The notes below the pieces were generated by a model. That model was not told the DNA's origin, did no database searches, and saw only the letters and a list, made by a program, of their open reading frames with translations. A stretch of 64,000 nucleotides of DNA from Photobacterium obscurum (GTDB taxonomy: Bacteria > Pseudomonadota > Gammaproteobacteria > Enterobacterales > Vibrionaceae), in the NCBI RefSeq assembly GCF_026191635.1, contig NZ_JAKRRW010000013.1:62001-126000 (forward strand), read 5' to 3'. Both the position numbers and the translations under genes were made by a program. Position 1 is the first letter of the stretch, and each line of letters starts with the position of its first letter. Positions 50,113 through 58,017 of the stretch are shown in pieces.

Positions 50113-51041
50113 GATCGTATCTCTCTATTTTTATGCCAACATAATGACGTTAGCTTTATTTGTTTTTTTTCGAAGGTATTAATGAATTATTTAATCCTTC
50201 GCTTCGTTTCTGTAATTAATTCTACTCTTTCGTTAATTAGAGTCTTAGACATTTGTCACACTTTACTTATTAATATGGCAACTAAAGTTATCGAATTTAT
50301 TAACATTATTCATGCATTTGTAGCTTGTTTTCAGTCATGGGTTTTTATGTGAATTTTATGGGTTATGCATATGTTTTATCTTTATATGTCGTTGTTTTAA
50401 AAGGGTTTTAATTGGTGGCGGGGAAGGTTATGCACTTTCCTCTCACGTTGACTTGTTGTGAAAACACCAATCTTATGCACTTTAATTGTCTGTCTATCTA
50501 AATAATTGGTAATTGTTACCGGTCTGGTAACAAATATTTTTCCTTTTATTTTGGTGGTGGTCGTTTTTGTAGTTTTTATACAGGGGGGAATTAATGCATT
50601 TAGTCACTTTTCATCGCTTTGTTACTAAGCAATATTTTGTTTGTGTTTAATGCTGGGTTGTATTTACTTTTCGTTTGAATTTTTAATTGATAGCGTGTTT
50701 GATCCTTTTTTTTATATATTAAAGGTGGGTTAATAATTGGCTTTGTCTGTTTTTAATAAATAAGGAATTAGAATGTTGCAATTTTATCGTGGGAATAAAG
50801 CTGCTATTTATCTTCTAGAATATTGACGTCGCTTGGGGATATTCATTGAATATTGCTTACGATTTTGACTGTAGGAAGGTTTTAAATTGGAGGGAGAGTG
50901 GTTTCGGACTACCGTCCGGAGTCTAACCGTGCGCCTGCGTAGAGCTGGGTTTGCTGTGGTTGGTGCTGACATTGACACTTTCTGTTGTTGATGAACCTGT
51001 ATGCGGTTGCTCCAGAACAGGGGGAATTTGTCACCGGTAAT
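50113..51041 (-). promoter_or_regulatory. Long AT-rich upstream region of arcA
   Basis: About 930 bases without a coding gene, T-rich, between arcA and arcD. It holds several TGCAT words, a half-site TGAATAATG near 50310 (minus strand), an inverted ATATTCA-T-TGAATAT at 50839-50853 and a palindrome at 50513-50533. Anaerobic and arginine-dependent regulators are the usual controllers of arc operons, but no convincing FNR or CRP site was found. Confidence 0.4.
50513..50533. promoter_or_regulatory. 8-bp-arm palindrome, candidate operator
   Basis: TTGTTACC-GGTCT-GGTAACAA, perfect arms with 5-bp centre, in the arcA upstream region about 400 bases before the start. Confidence 0.4.
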
Positions 51042-51064
51042 AAAAAACCGCCCGAAGGCGGCTT
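51042..51064 (-). terminator. Terminator of arcD
   Basis: CCGCC-TTCG-GGCGG on the minus strand with a stable UUCG tetraloop, followed by TTTTTT, about 30 bases after the arcD stop. Confidence 0.93.
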
Positions 51065-51092
51065 TAGGAAAGGTTGCATGTTATTCAATGAA

Positions 51093-52538
51093 TTACATCA
51101 TTGCACCGACACTTAGCATAACCATAATCAGGATAGTCAGAATACCCAGTAGTGGTGCTACCCACTTAACCCAGCGTACATAAGGTACACGAGCGATGGC
51201 CAAACCACCCATTACGACGGCAGACGTCGGGGTCATCAGGTTGACGATACCAGAAGCAGACTGGTAAGCGGTTACCACTAGGTCACGGCTTACACCGGCA
51301 AAGTCAGCCAGCGGTGCCATGATAGGCATAGTCAGTACAGCCAGACCTGATGATGAAGGTACTAGGAAAGATAGCAAGATTTCTAGCCAGTACATTACGT
51401 TGATGAACACGATAGAAGACAGGCCTGTAACTGCGTGTTCAGCAGTGTTCAGGATTGTATCGGTGATCATACCGCGGTCCATGATTACCACGATACCTCG
51501 TGCAATACCGATGATCAGCGCCACACCCAGTAGGTCACGAGCACCGTCGATGAAGCTAGACGTAAACTCTTCTTCGCTCATTCGAGCAATCAAACCGATG
51601 ATGATGGTTGAGGCCAGGAACATACCTGAAATTTCAGCCATCCACCAACCTGCAACAGATACACCGTAGATCATGATGCCGAAAGAAGCGGCAAAGATAG
51701 CAAGAATGATTTTACGGGTGGTTGTGAACTCCAGCATTTCGCCAGACTGGTTGCCTAGGAAGTGGGCTTTGTTTTCTTCGTATTTGTCAAAAACAATCGA
51801 TTTGGTTTTGTCAGCGCGAACCATTTTCGCATAACGCATGACGTAGCCAACACAGATCACCCAGCCTACAACCAGCATAGCGACACGAAGCATGATGCCG
51901 TCAGTGAACGGGATGCCAGCGGCGTTTGCTGCAATAACAGTTGCGAACGGGTTGATTGTTGAGCCAAGTGTACCGATACCGGCACCTAGTAGAACCGTTG
52001 CGGCAGCTACCACAGGGTCAAAGCGTGCGGCCATCATCACGGGTACTAGCAAGGTGTAGAAAGGCAGTGACTCTTCCGCCATACCGTAAATGGTACCCCC
52101 CGCGGCAAACAATGCCATCAGGATCGGAATCATCATTTCTTCTCGACCTTGCAGGCGCGCGGTAACACGTTCGATACCGGCATCAATTGCCCCTGTTTTG
52201 GTTACTAGGCCGAGGAAGCCACCAATTACAAGGATGAATAATGAAACATCAATTGCTGCAGCTTCATAGGTGTTGTGGTCGTAGAAGCCATCGATTGGTG
52301 CAAGCAGGACATCTACCACCCCTTGCGGGTTATTTTCAACGGCTTGATATGTGCCGGTTACTGGGACTTCTTTACCAAGATCTTCGTTCATCACACGATC
52401 GTATTGACCGGCTGGAACAACCCAGGTGAGTAAGGCCACAAAGGCGATGAGGCCAAAAAGAATGGTATAAGCAGAAGGGAATTTAAAGTTGGCGAAGAAG
52501 CCACCTTTTTCTTCTTTGTTTACGGTTTGCGTCGTCAT
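51093..52538 (-). CDS. arcD: YfcC/ArcD-type amino acid antiporter
   Basis: 481 residues, about twelve membrane helices, YfcC family (a relative of C4-dicarboxylate and arginine/ornithine carriers). Visible features: FKFPSAYTILFGLIAFVALL near 18-37, the helix-breaking segment GGTIYGMAEESLPFY near 148-162 and the C-terminal PTSAVVMGGLAIARVPY near 440. Because it lies directly upstream of arcA in the same direction, arginine uptake with ornithine export is the likely role; substrate is inferred from context. It is closed by a UUCG terminator, so arcA has a separate promoter. Confidence 0.8.
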   Translation of the reverse strand: MTTQTVNKEEKGGFFANFKFPSAYTILFGLIAFVALLTWVVPAGQYDRVMNEDLGKEVPVTGTYQAVENNPQGVVDVLLAPIDGFYDHNTYEAAAIDVSLFILVIGGFLGLVTKTGAIDAGIERVTARLQGREEMMIPILMALFAAGGTIYGMAEESLPFYTLLVPVMMAARFDPVVAAATVLLGAGIGTLGSTINPFATVIAANAAGIPFTDGIMLRVAMLVVGWVICVGYVMRYAKMVRADKTKSIVFDKYEENKAHFLGNQSGEMLEFTTTRKIILAIFAASFGIMIYGVSVAGWWMAEISGMFLASTIIIGLIARMSEEEFTSSFIDGARDLLGVALIIGIARGIVVIMDRGMITDTILNTAEHAVTGLSSIVFINVMYWLEILLSFLVPSSSGLAVLTMPIMAPLADFAGVSRDLVVTAYQSASGIVNLMTPTSAVVMGGLAIARVPYVRWVKWVAPLLGILTILIMVMLSVGAMM

Positions 52539-53440
52539 TGTTGTCTCCTTGCCTTTATAACTGCCGCCAGTACAAAGGGGCCATGCTGTTTACCAAACAA
52601 TTTGTTTGGCATGACGGTGCTCCCTGAACAAGATGTTCAGTGATTGATTATTGTCAGCGCTGTTCGCGAGCGTTAGTCAGCGATAGCAGTTGCTGAATGT
52701 GATCGGATCATCCGTTCCCTGTTATGGATGCAGGGAGGCGATCTGAGCTAAAGAGTGGTGTAGGTCTGGCGTCAGATTGTAGCGCCCATTACCTGGCTCA
52801 TAGTGGTGGTCGACAGTCAGTGTTTCGCTTTGACTTGTTACACCGCTTGCTGAGGTCTGGTAAGTGAGAGCTCCTCTGAGCCGGCGTTGCAAGGTACGCC
52901 TTCGACGTCCTGGCTCTGAGCCGGAGTGGAACTTACTCATGATCGTATCTCTCTTATTTTTACGAGCTCTGCAGTCTTTGCCGCGAGTCTGTTTTTTGTT
53001 TTGCGGGGTGATTTTATGCTGCCTTGTGGCTCGTGACTTTGGTTTCGTTCACATTTTTCGGGGTCGATTATGCAGCGAAAGAATCACGAAATAGGCATAA
53101 GAGGGTATTTTTCACGAATAAATGGATGGATATGCTCATGCATCTTAAATCTATTGACGGGTTTTATGCATGCCGAACTATCTCTAAACCTGACAATCCG
53201 ATAAATAATGGCCAATAAGCGAGGCTTGGTTTGTCCGAAGGTGTTTGGTTATGCGTTTTTTTCTGTTAAAGCCGCACTGGTTTCATTCAGGGGGGGCGCA
53301 TAAATGGGAATATTATGCATTTTTTAACTCTTTAGGGGAGGTGGTGAAATCTGCCATTCTTTTGATAAAAATCAAGTTTCGCATTCAAGGGCATTAGCCG
53401 TGGAAATTCACTGCAATCCGTGCGATATTTGCGGACAAAT
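52539..53440 (-). promoter_or_regulatory. Upstream region of arcD (with arcA-like remnant)
   Basis: About 900 bases between arcD and rraB. Inside it is an arcA-like start fragment (52722-52940). Upstream of that, TGCAT words at 53139, 53168 and 53317 and a GGGGGG motif at 53290 recall the arcA upstream region (50574-50594). No other gene was found. Confidence 0.4.
52722..52940 (-). pseudogene. arcA 5' remnant upstream of arcD
   Basis: The 72-residue minus-strand frame starts MSKFHSGSEPGRRRRTL, matching Arc[18 protein letters not shown] over about 25 residues (GSE, G, RR, ALT conserved), then diverges and stops. DNA upstream is nearly identical to that of arcA: GAACTTACTC ATGATCGTAT CTCTC matches base for base across the start codon and Shine-Dalgarno, but the coding part is diverged except the first 12 bases. 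Either a truncated, decaying copy of arcA or a small leader ORF for arcD. Confidence 0.6.
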
Positions 53441-53463
53441 TTATTCCATAGGTGGAGTTACCC

Positions 53464-53862
53464 ATGTCTTATGCAGAACTGATTGAAGAGCAGAAGGAAG
53501 AAACCCGCGATATTATTGCGGCATTGCTGGAAGATGGCAGCGAACCTGAAGCCCTTTATACCATTGAGCACCACTTTTCAGCAGATACATTTGAAGAGCT
53601 GGAAGGTGCTGCGGTAGAAGCCTTCAAAATGGGCTTTGAAGTACTAGAGGCAGAAGAACTGGAACTGGCACCGGAAGACGGTGGCGGCAAGGTTGTCTGC
53701 TTTGACGCTGTAATGGAGTCTGCACTGAAAGCCGAGCTGATCGACGAGCAGGCTGAAAAGCTGATCAAGCTGGCTGAAAAGCACAAGATTGATTATGACG
53801 GCTGGGGCACTTACTTCGAGTCTGGTGAAGACGACGAAGAAGAGTTTGAAGACGAAGAATAA
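53464..53862 (+). CDS. rraB: Regulator of RNase E activity B
   Basis: 132 residues, starting [18 protein letters not shown]; a 4-residue extension is rejected because GGTGGAG precedes ATG 53464. Highly acidic, as in E. coli Rra[34 protein letters not shown] and a C-terminal Asp/Glu tail. It binds RNase E and alters degradosome activity on specific mRNAs. A palindromic terminator follows. Confidence 0.96.
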   Translation: MSYAELIEEQKEETRDIIAALLEDGSEPEALYTIEHHFSADTFEELEGAAVEAFKMGFEVLEAEELELAPEDGGGKVVCFDAVMESALKAELIDEQAEKLIKLAEKHKIDYDGWGTYFESGEDDEEEFEDEE

Positions 53863-53884
53863 TTCGTACTGAACTTGCTGAATG

Positions 53885-53910
53885 AAAAGCTGGCCATGGC
53901 CAGCTTTTTT
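53885..53910 (+). terminator. Terminator of rraB
   Basis: AAAAGCTGGCCATGGCCAGC palindrome and TTTTTT, 22 bases after the stop. Confidence 0.9.
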
Positions 53911-54002
53911 GTTATCGGCATAACCTCGTTGTTATACCGACTGCATTCATTATCTCTACTGAACGGTTCTGATAATTAATGGATGTGGTGTTAAAACTGG
54001 CC

Positions 54003-54908
54003 TTAGAAAGTTTTGAGCATTCTGACCTCGCAGGCATCATGGCCGGTATTCCCCATGGCACGCGAGATTCTGACAAAGCCGAGTGACTCATACAGGGCGA
54101 TTGCCTCGGTTAAGTTGGCCGTGGTTTCAAGGTAGCAGCCGCTATAGCCCTGCTGGCGGGCAAAGTTCAATGCGGTAACTGCCAGTTTTCTTGCCAGCCC
54201 CCGTCCGCGCAATTCTGGCAGAAAGTACATTTTCTGCAGCTCGCAAACCTGACTCTCTCCTGATAACGGGGCAATTCCACCGCCGCCCAAGATCCGGTTA
54301 TTGTGCTCGATAACCCAATAGCAACTTCCTTCATGCTGATAGACCTCGCTCATGCTGTCGAGCGTCGGGTCGGCCACTCCGTAGCCTTTGTCGGCGGTCA
54401 ATCCGTATTCAGCCGACACCCGACGAATGACAGCAGCGACAGAGGCATTGTCCAGTGGGGTGAGGGGGCGGATGTCATAACCGTCTTGCTGCGGGACTAC
54501 CTGCATAGCCTTAATGTAGCGCGACAGGCTGGTACCAAGCTGGCAGATTTCGTCGTGTTCCATCTGTGCCAGGAAAGTATCCACCTGGCGATTGAGTTGC
54601 CGGTGAAGTGCTGCGATCTTTTCTTGGCCAGCCGGTGTTAGCTGAAATAGCTGGCTTCGTTTGTCGACCGGATTAGCCGTTGATTTCACCCATCCCTGGT
54701 TAAGCAATACGGCAAGCGTTCGACTGGCATTGGATTTGTCGACATTTAGCCTAAGCGCCATCTCGTTAACGGTGATAGCGCCGGTTTCCAGTTCGATAAG
54801 GGTATGGGCCTGTACCGGTGTGAGGGCCATACTGCCACATTGGTTGTCCAGCATACCAAGTTGCCGTACCAATTGGCGGGAGAGTTGACGAAGTGTTTTG
54901 GCATCCAT
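54003..54908 (-). CDS. MarR-GNAT fusion regulator
   Basis: 301 residues from [18 protein letters not shown]; the 21-residue longer frame is rejected. The N-terminal part (about 1-145) is a MarR winged helix ([27 protein letters not shown]). The C-terminal part (about 155-301) is a GNAT N-acetyltransferase with the acetyl-CoA loop [12 protein letters not shown] near 235-246 and YESLGF near the end. Fusions of this kind are known in many bacteria, but their substrate is unknown. Two palindromes just upstream (54925-54941 and 54950-54962) may be autoregulatory. Transcribed divergently from the DUF898 gene. Confidence 0.88.
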   Translation of the reverse strand: MDAKTLRQLSRQLVRQLGMLDNQCGSMALTPVQAHTLIELETGAITVNEMALRLNVDKSNASRTLAVLLNQGWVKSTANPVDKRSQLFQLTPAGQEKIAALHRQLNRQVDTFLAQMEHDEICQLGTSLSRYIKAMQVVPQQDGYDIRPLTPLDNASVAAVIRRVSAEYGLTADKGYGVADPTLDSMSEVYQHEGSCYWVIEHNNRILGGGGIAPLSGESQVCELQKMYFLPELRGRGLARKLAVTALNFARQQGYSGCYLETTANLTEAIALYESLGFVRISRAMGNTGHDACEVRMLKTF

Positions 54909-54924
54909 GTAAGTTGGTCCATTA

Positions 54925-54962
54925 AGTTGCGGTGTACAACTATATTTAATTGCGTATCGCAA
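54925..54962 (-). promoter_or_regulatory. Two palindromes before the MarR-GNAT gene
   Basis: AGTTG-7-CAACT (54925-54941) and TTGCG-TAT-CGCAA (54950-54962), 17 to 54 bases upstream of the start. The pairing is typical of MarR operators. Confidence 0.45.
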
Positions 54963-55187
54963 CAAAGTCAAGGGGCACTTTGGTAGTGGCGTGATACTGT
55001 GCTCGGAATCTCGTTAATGAAGCAGGAAAAAAATGCTTGTGTGATATTGATTTGTGTGAGTTTTGTTTAATATGCTTGTGGGATGATTGGGTGCCTATTT
55101 GTTTGTTTTGATGATGTTTTCTGCGAGACGTACAAATACAGGCAGGTTATACCATTACATTTATTAAAATAATCATGGAAGTAAAAC

Positions 55188-56339
55188 ATGGAAAATCAGG
55201 TTAGGTTTTATGGCCGGGGACGTGAATTCTTCGGGATTTGGATTGTTAATCTTCTGCTCAGTATCGTCACATTGGGGATTTATTCTGCTTGGGCGAAGGT
55301 CAGAACGAAGAAATATTTTTATGGTAATACCGATTTGGCGGGCGACAGGTTTGATTATCATGCCAAGCCGATTCAGATCCTCAAGGGGCGGATCATTGCC
55401 ATGCTCTGTGTCGCGGCTTGGTTTATCGCGAGCAATTTTTTCCCGGTAGCTTCAGCGATATTGTTGATTGTTTTTATCCTGCTGATGCCGTGGCTGATAC
55501 GTAACAATACTCGCTTTGATGCCCGTGTGACGAGCTTTCGCAATGTCCGTTTTGACTTTACGGGCTCCATGAAAGCGTCCTATGGGGTGTTCCTCGGCTG
55601 GCCGGCGTTGTCATATCTGCTCTTTTTCCTGTGTTTCTTTTTCGCTACTGCCGTAGGTGGTAGTTACCTAATCGCGGGGATCGTATTAGGATTTTTGACA
55701 CTTGCTCTTGGGTTTGTTCTCTATGCGTGGGTCACGGCGCAAATAGCATCATACTTTATTAATGGCTATCGCTATGGCGACCGGGCTTTCAGTGGAGAGG
55801 TGGATCTCAAGGTTTATATCAAAACCTACCTGCTTGGTGGCCTTCTGGGGGCTGGACTTTCTATAGTTATGGCACTTATTTCTGGAGTGCTGGGCGGATT
55901 CGCTATGCTATCCCAGCTTGGTTCACCAGATCCGCTTGCTGTTCAGGGAGCATCGATGGGGATGATTATTGGCGCAATAACTGGCTATGCGGGCATGGTA
56001 TTGATCATGTTGGTCGTTATGGGATTTGTGCAAGCAAGAATACGTAACTATTTGTTTGGAATAATTAAAACTGACGGTGAACCTCAGTATTGCTTAGGCT
56101 CTCGAATGACGACCTGGGGGCTGGTATCACTGATGGTGACTAACTTCCTGCTGATGGTGGTGACACTGGGCTTCGCCCGTCCGTGGGTCATGGTCAGAAG
56201 TGCCAGGTATGTTGCCGATATGACGGTGGTTAATGGTGACCTTGATAAGCTGGTGGTTGAAGGGAGTGAGGTGACAGCCGGCTCCGCAGTGGCAGACGAG
56301 GTAGCCAATGCCTTCGATCTGAATATAGGGATCGGATGA
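55188..56339 (+). CDS. DUF898 (YjgN-family) membrane protein
   Basis: 383 residues, starting MENQVRFYGRGREFFGIWIV, with about six to eight hydrophobic segments in two repeated halves, each containing a YjgN-type block (FYGNTDLAGDRFDYHAKP, then later a second LGSRMTTWGLVSLMVTNF). Function unknown. Its stop overlaps the start of the M48 peptidase (ATGA), so they form a translation-coupled pair. GGAAG is near ATG 55188. Confidence 0.85.
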   Translation: MENQVRFYGRGREFFGIWIVNLLLSIVTLGIYSAWAKVRTKKYFYGNTDLAGDRFDYHAKPIQILKGRIIAMLCVAAWFIASNFFPVASAILLIVFILLMPWLIRNNTRFDARVTSFRNVRFDFTGSMKASYGVFLGWPALSYLLFFLCFFFATAVGGSYLIAGIVLGFLTLALGFVLYAWVTAQIASYFINGYRYGDRAFSGEVDLKVYIKTYLLGGLLGAGLSIVMALISGVLGGFAMLSQLGSPDPLAVQGASMGMIIGAITGYAGMVLIMLVVMGFVQARIRNYLFGIIKTDGEPQYCLGSRMTTWGLVSLMVTNFLLMVVTLGFARPWVMVRSARYVADMTVVNGDLDKLVVEGSEVTAGSAVADEVANAFDLNIGIG

Positions 56340-57331
56340 TTGTCAGCGGCTTTTGCCATCTCGCTCGGAGCTCAGCCAAACATGATGCTAGCGTTGAGCT
56401 GCTGTTGGATGGACGATTACGAATCATGACGGAGCAGGGGCAGCAAGAGTTGCCCTTAGCTGAACTGGAGATCAGTGAGCCGCTGGGAGATTTGCCGGTT
56501 AAACTTGTCTTTCCGGATGGCATGCAATTTATTCCACATGACTCGCGCCTGTTGGAAAGTGCCCTGCATTATCGCCAATCTGCCCGGTTGCATCGCGTCG
56601 AGCGGAGCTTGCCGCTGATCGTAGGCAGTCTAGTGGCGATGGTTTTGTTGTTCGTCGTGTTCTTTACCCACGGGATACCCTGGTTGAGCGGGGTATTGGC
56701 CAGGGGGATGCCGACGCAAGTCTCGGTGGTTGTCGGTGAGCATGTACTGTCGACGCTGGATGAACACCTGCTGGATCCAACTGAACTTAGTATCGAGCAG
56801 CAAGCTTCTATCAACCAGCGGTTTACCGATATGACAGCTCAGCTACCACAGTTACCGGTACCACCTAAATTGCTGTTTCGTAGCTGGGGAGCTGGCCCGA
56901 ATGCCATGGCTCTGAGTGACGGTTCGGTTATCGTGTTTGATGCTTTGGTTGACTTGGCTGAAACGCCGGAGCAGCTTGATAGTATTCTGCTGCATGAACT
57001 GGGACATGTTCAGCACCAGCACATAATGAAATCCTTGGTGCGCTCGACGCTGCTCTCGGCATCAGTCGCGGTATTGACCGGCGAGAGCACCGGTCTGATT
57101 GATACTTTCAGTGGGGCTGGGGTGTTCCTGGCCACTCAGGGATATTCGCGTTCTGCTGAGCAAGAAGCCGACGCGTATGCCGCTAGCCAGATGAAGCGCC
57201 TATATGGCACAGTGCTTCCAATGCAGCAGATGTTTCGACTGTTGAATACCACGGAGGGCAATGGTGAACTACCGGAATGGCTTAGTACTCACCCGGAGTT
57301 AAAGTCGAGGATTGAAGCACTTACCGAGTAA
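56336..57331 (+). CDS. M48-family membrane metallopeptidase
   Basis: 331 residues. The N-terminal part (about 1-90) is a cytoplasmic domain of unknown type. One membrane helix (about 91-113) precedes the peptidase with the zinc motif HELGH (220-224) and the third glutamate ligand in SAEQEADAYA near 276. It resembles HtpX/BepA-type M48 peptidases, with the catalytic domain probably periplasmic. Coupled by ATGA overlap to the DUF898 gene, which may be its substrate or partner (inference). Confidence 0.87.
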   Translation: MIVSGFCHLARSSAKHDASVELLLDGRLRIMTEQGQQELPLAELEISEPLGDLPVKLVFPDGMQFIPHDSRLLESALHYRQSARLHRVERSLPLIVGSLVAMVLLFVVFFTHGIPWLSGVLARGMPTQVSVVVGEHVLSTLDEHLLDPTELSIEQQASINQRFTDMTAQLPQLPVPPKLLFRSWGAGPNAMALSDGSVIVFDALVDLAETPEQLDSILLHELGHVQHQHIMKSLVRSTLLSASVAVLTGESTGLIDTFSGAGVFLATQGYSRSAEQEADAYAASQMKRLYGTVLPMQQMFRLLNTTEGNGELPEWLSTHPELKSRIEALTE

Positions 57332-57377
57332 TACTTTGTCGGAATTTGGATTGATACTGTTTATTTGCTTCTGATAC

Positions 57378-57791
57378 TCAGTGCTGACAAACCAGCATAT
57401 CAAGCGCATTGTGGCGAGCCGGTGCCTCTTTCTGCTCCCTGCTCTGCCATACGCGTTCGTGGAAGTAATAAGCCAGAGTGTTGATGATCGGCTCAATCAT
57501 TGCCATGATGCTGCCAATAAGTACGTCGCCTGTAAGCAGGTACACAATCGTAAAGGCGACTGTAAAGTGAACCACGGCAAAACTGATGGTTTTGCTTGCC
57601 GGAGCGCTGTACCGAGAGCGTTTTAGAGGATGGGTCTGCCAGGCTTTTTCGTGAAAGTAGAATGCCACGGTGTTGACCATTGGCTCAATCATTGCGATCA
57701 GGCTGCCGATTAACAGATCGCCGGTCAACAGGTAAGCGACGCTGAAGGCGACAGTAAAATGGATAACGGCAAAGCTAATGGTCTTTTTCAT
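57378..57791 (-). CDS. Duplicated DUF2061 membrane protein
   Basis: 137 residues from MKKTISFAVIHFTVAFS; a 16-residue longer frame is rejected because GAGGAC precedes ATG 57791. It holds two tandem copies of the DUF2061 unit: about residues 2-48 and 66-112, sharing KTISFAVxHFTVAF, YLLTGD, LIGS, AMIEP and YFHE-W. Each unit is probably a two-helix hairpin, so four helices in all. Function unknown. Convergent with the M48 peptidase; no terminator is seen between them. Confidence 0.8.
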   Translation of the reverse strand: MKKTISFAVIHFTVAFSVAYLLTGDLLIGSLIAMIEPMVNTVAFYFHEKAWQTHPLKRSRYSAPASKTISFAVVHFTVAFTIVYLLTGDVLIGSIMAMIEPIINTLAYYFHERVWQSREQKEAPARHNALDMLVCQH

Positions 57792-57963
57792 GGTGATGTC
57801 CTCTCTCTCGATGCCGTTATTATTACGAATAACTATCAATAATTAAATTCGATTGTTTTTATTGAATTGATAGGAAAAAGCTAATAGATGGTGGGAGCGA
57901 TCCTATGGCTCTAGGGAAGAGCAAAAACTTGATTTGTTTTAAAGGGGCCAGGGGCCAGAAAAC

Positions 57964-57993
57964 AAAAAAGCCGACGATTTCTCGTCGGCTTTT
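57964..57993 (-). terminator. Terminator of pepA-holC-valS
   Basis: AAAAGCCGACGA-4 bases-TCGTCGGCTTTT with further T on the minus strand, 24 bases after the valS stop. Confidence 0.92.
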
Positions 57994-58017
57994 GTATAGC
58001 GCGTTAAGTGCTAGAGC

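Noticed and set aside
50077-50352. 91-codon plus-strand frame across the arcA start and its upstream region
   Set aside because: Overlaps the arcA start and AT-rich noncoding DNA; no ribosome-binding site.
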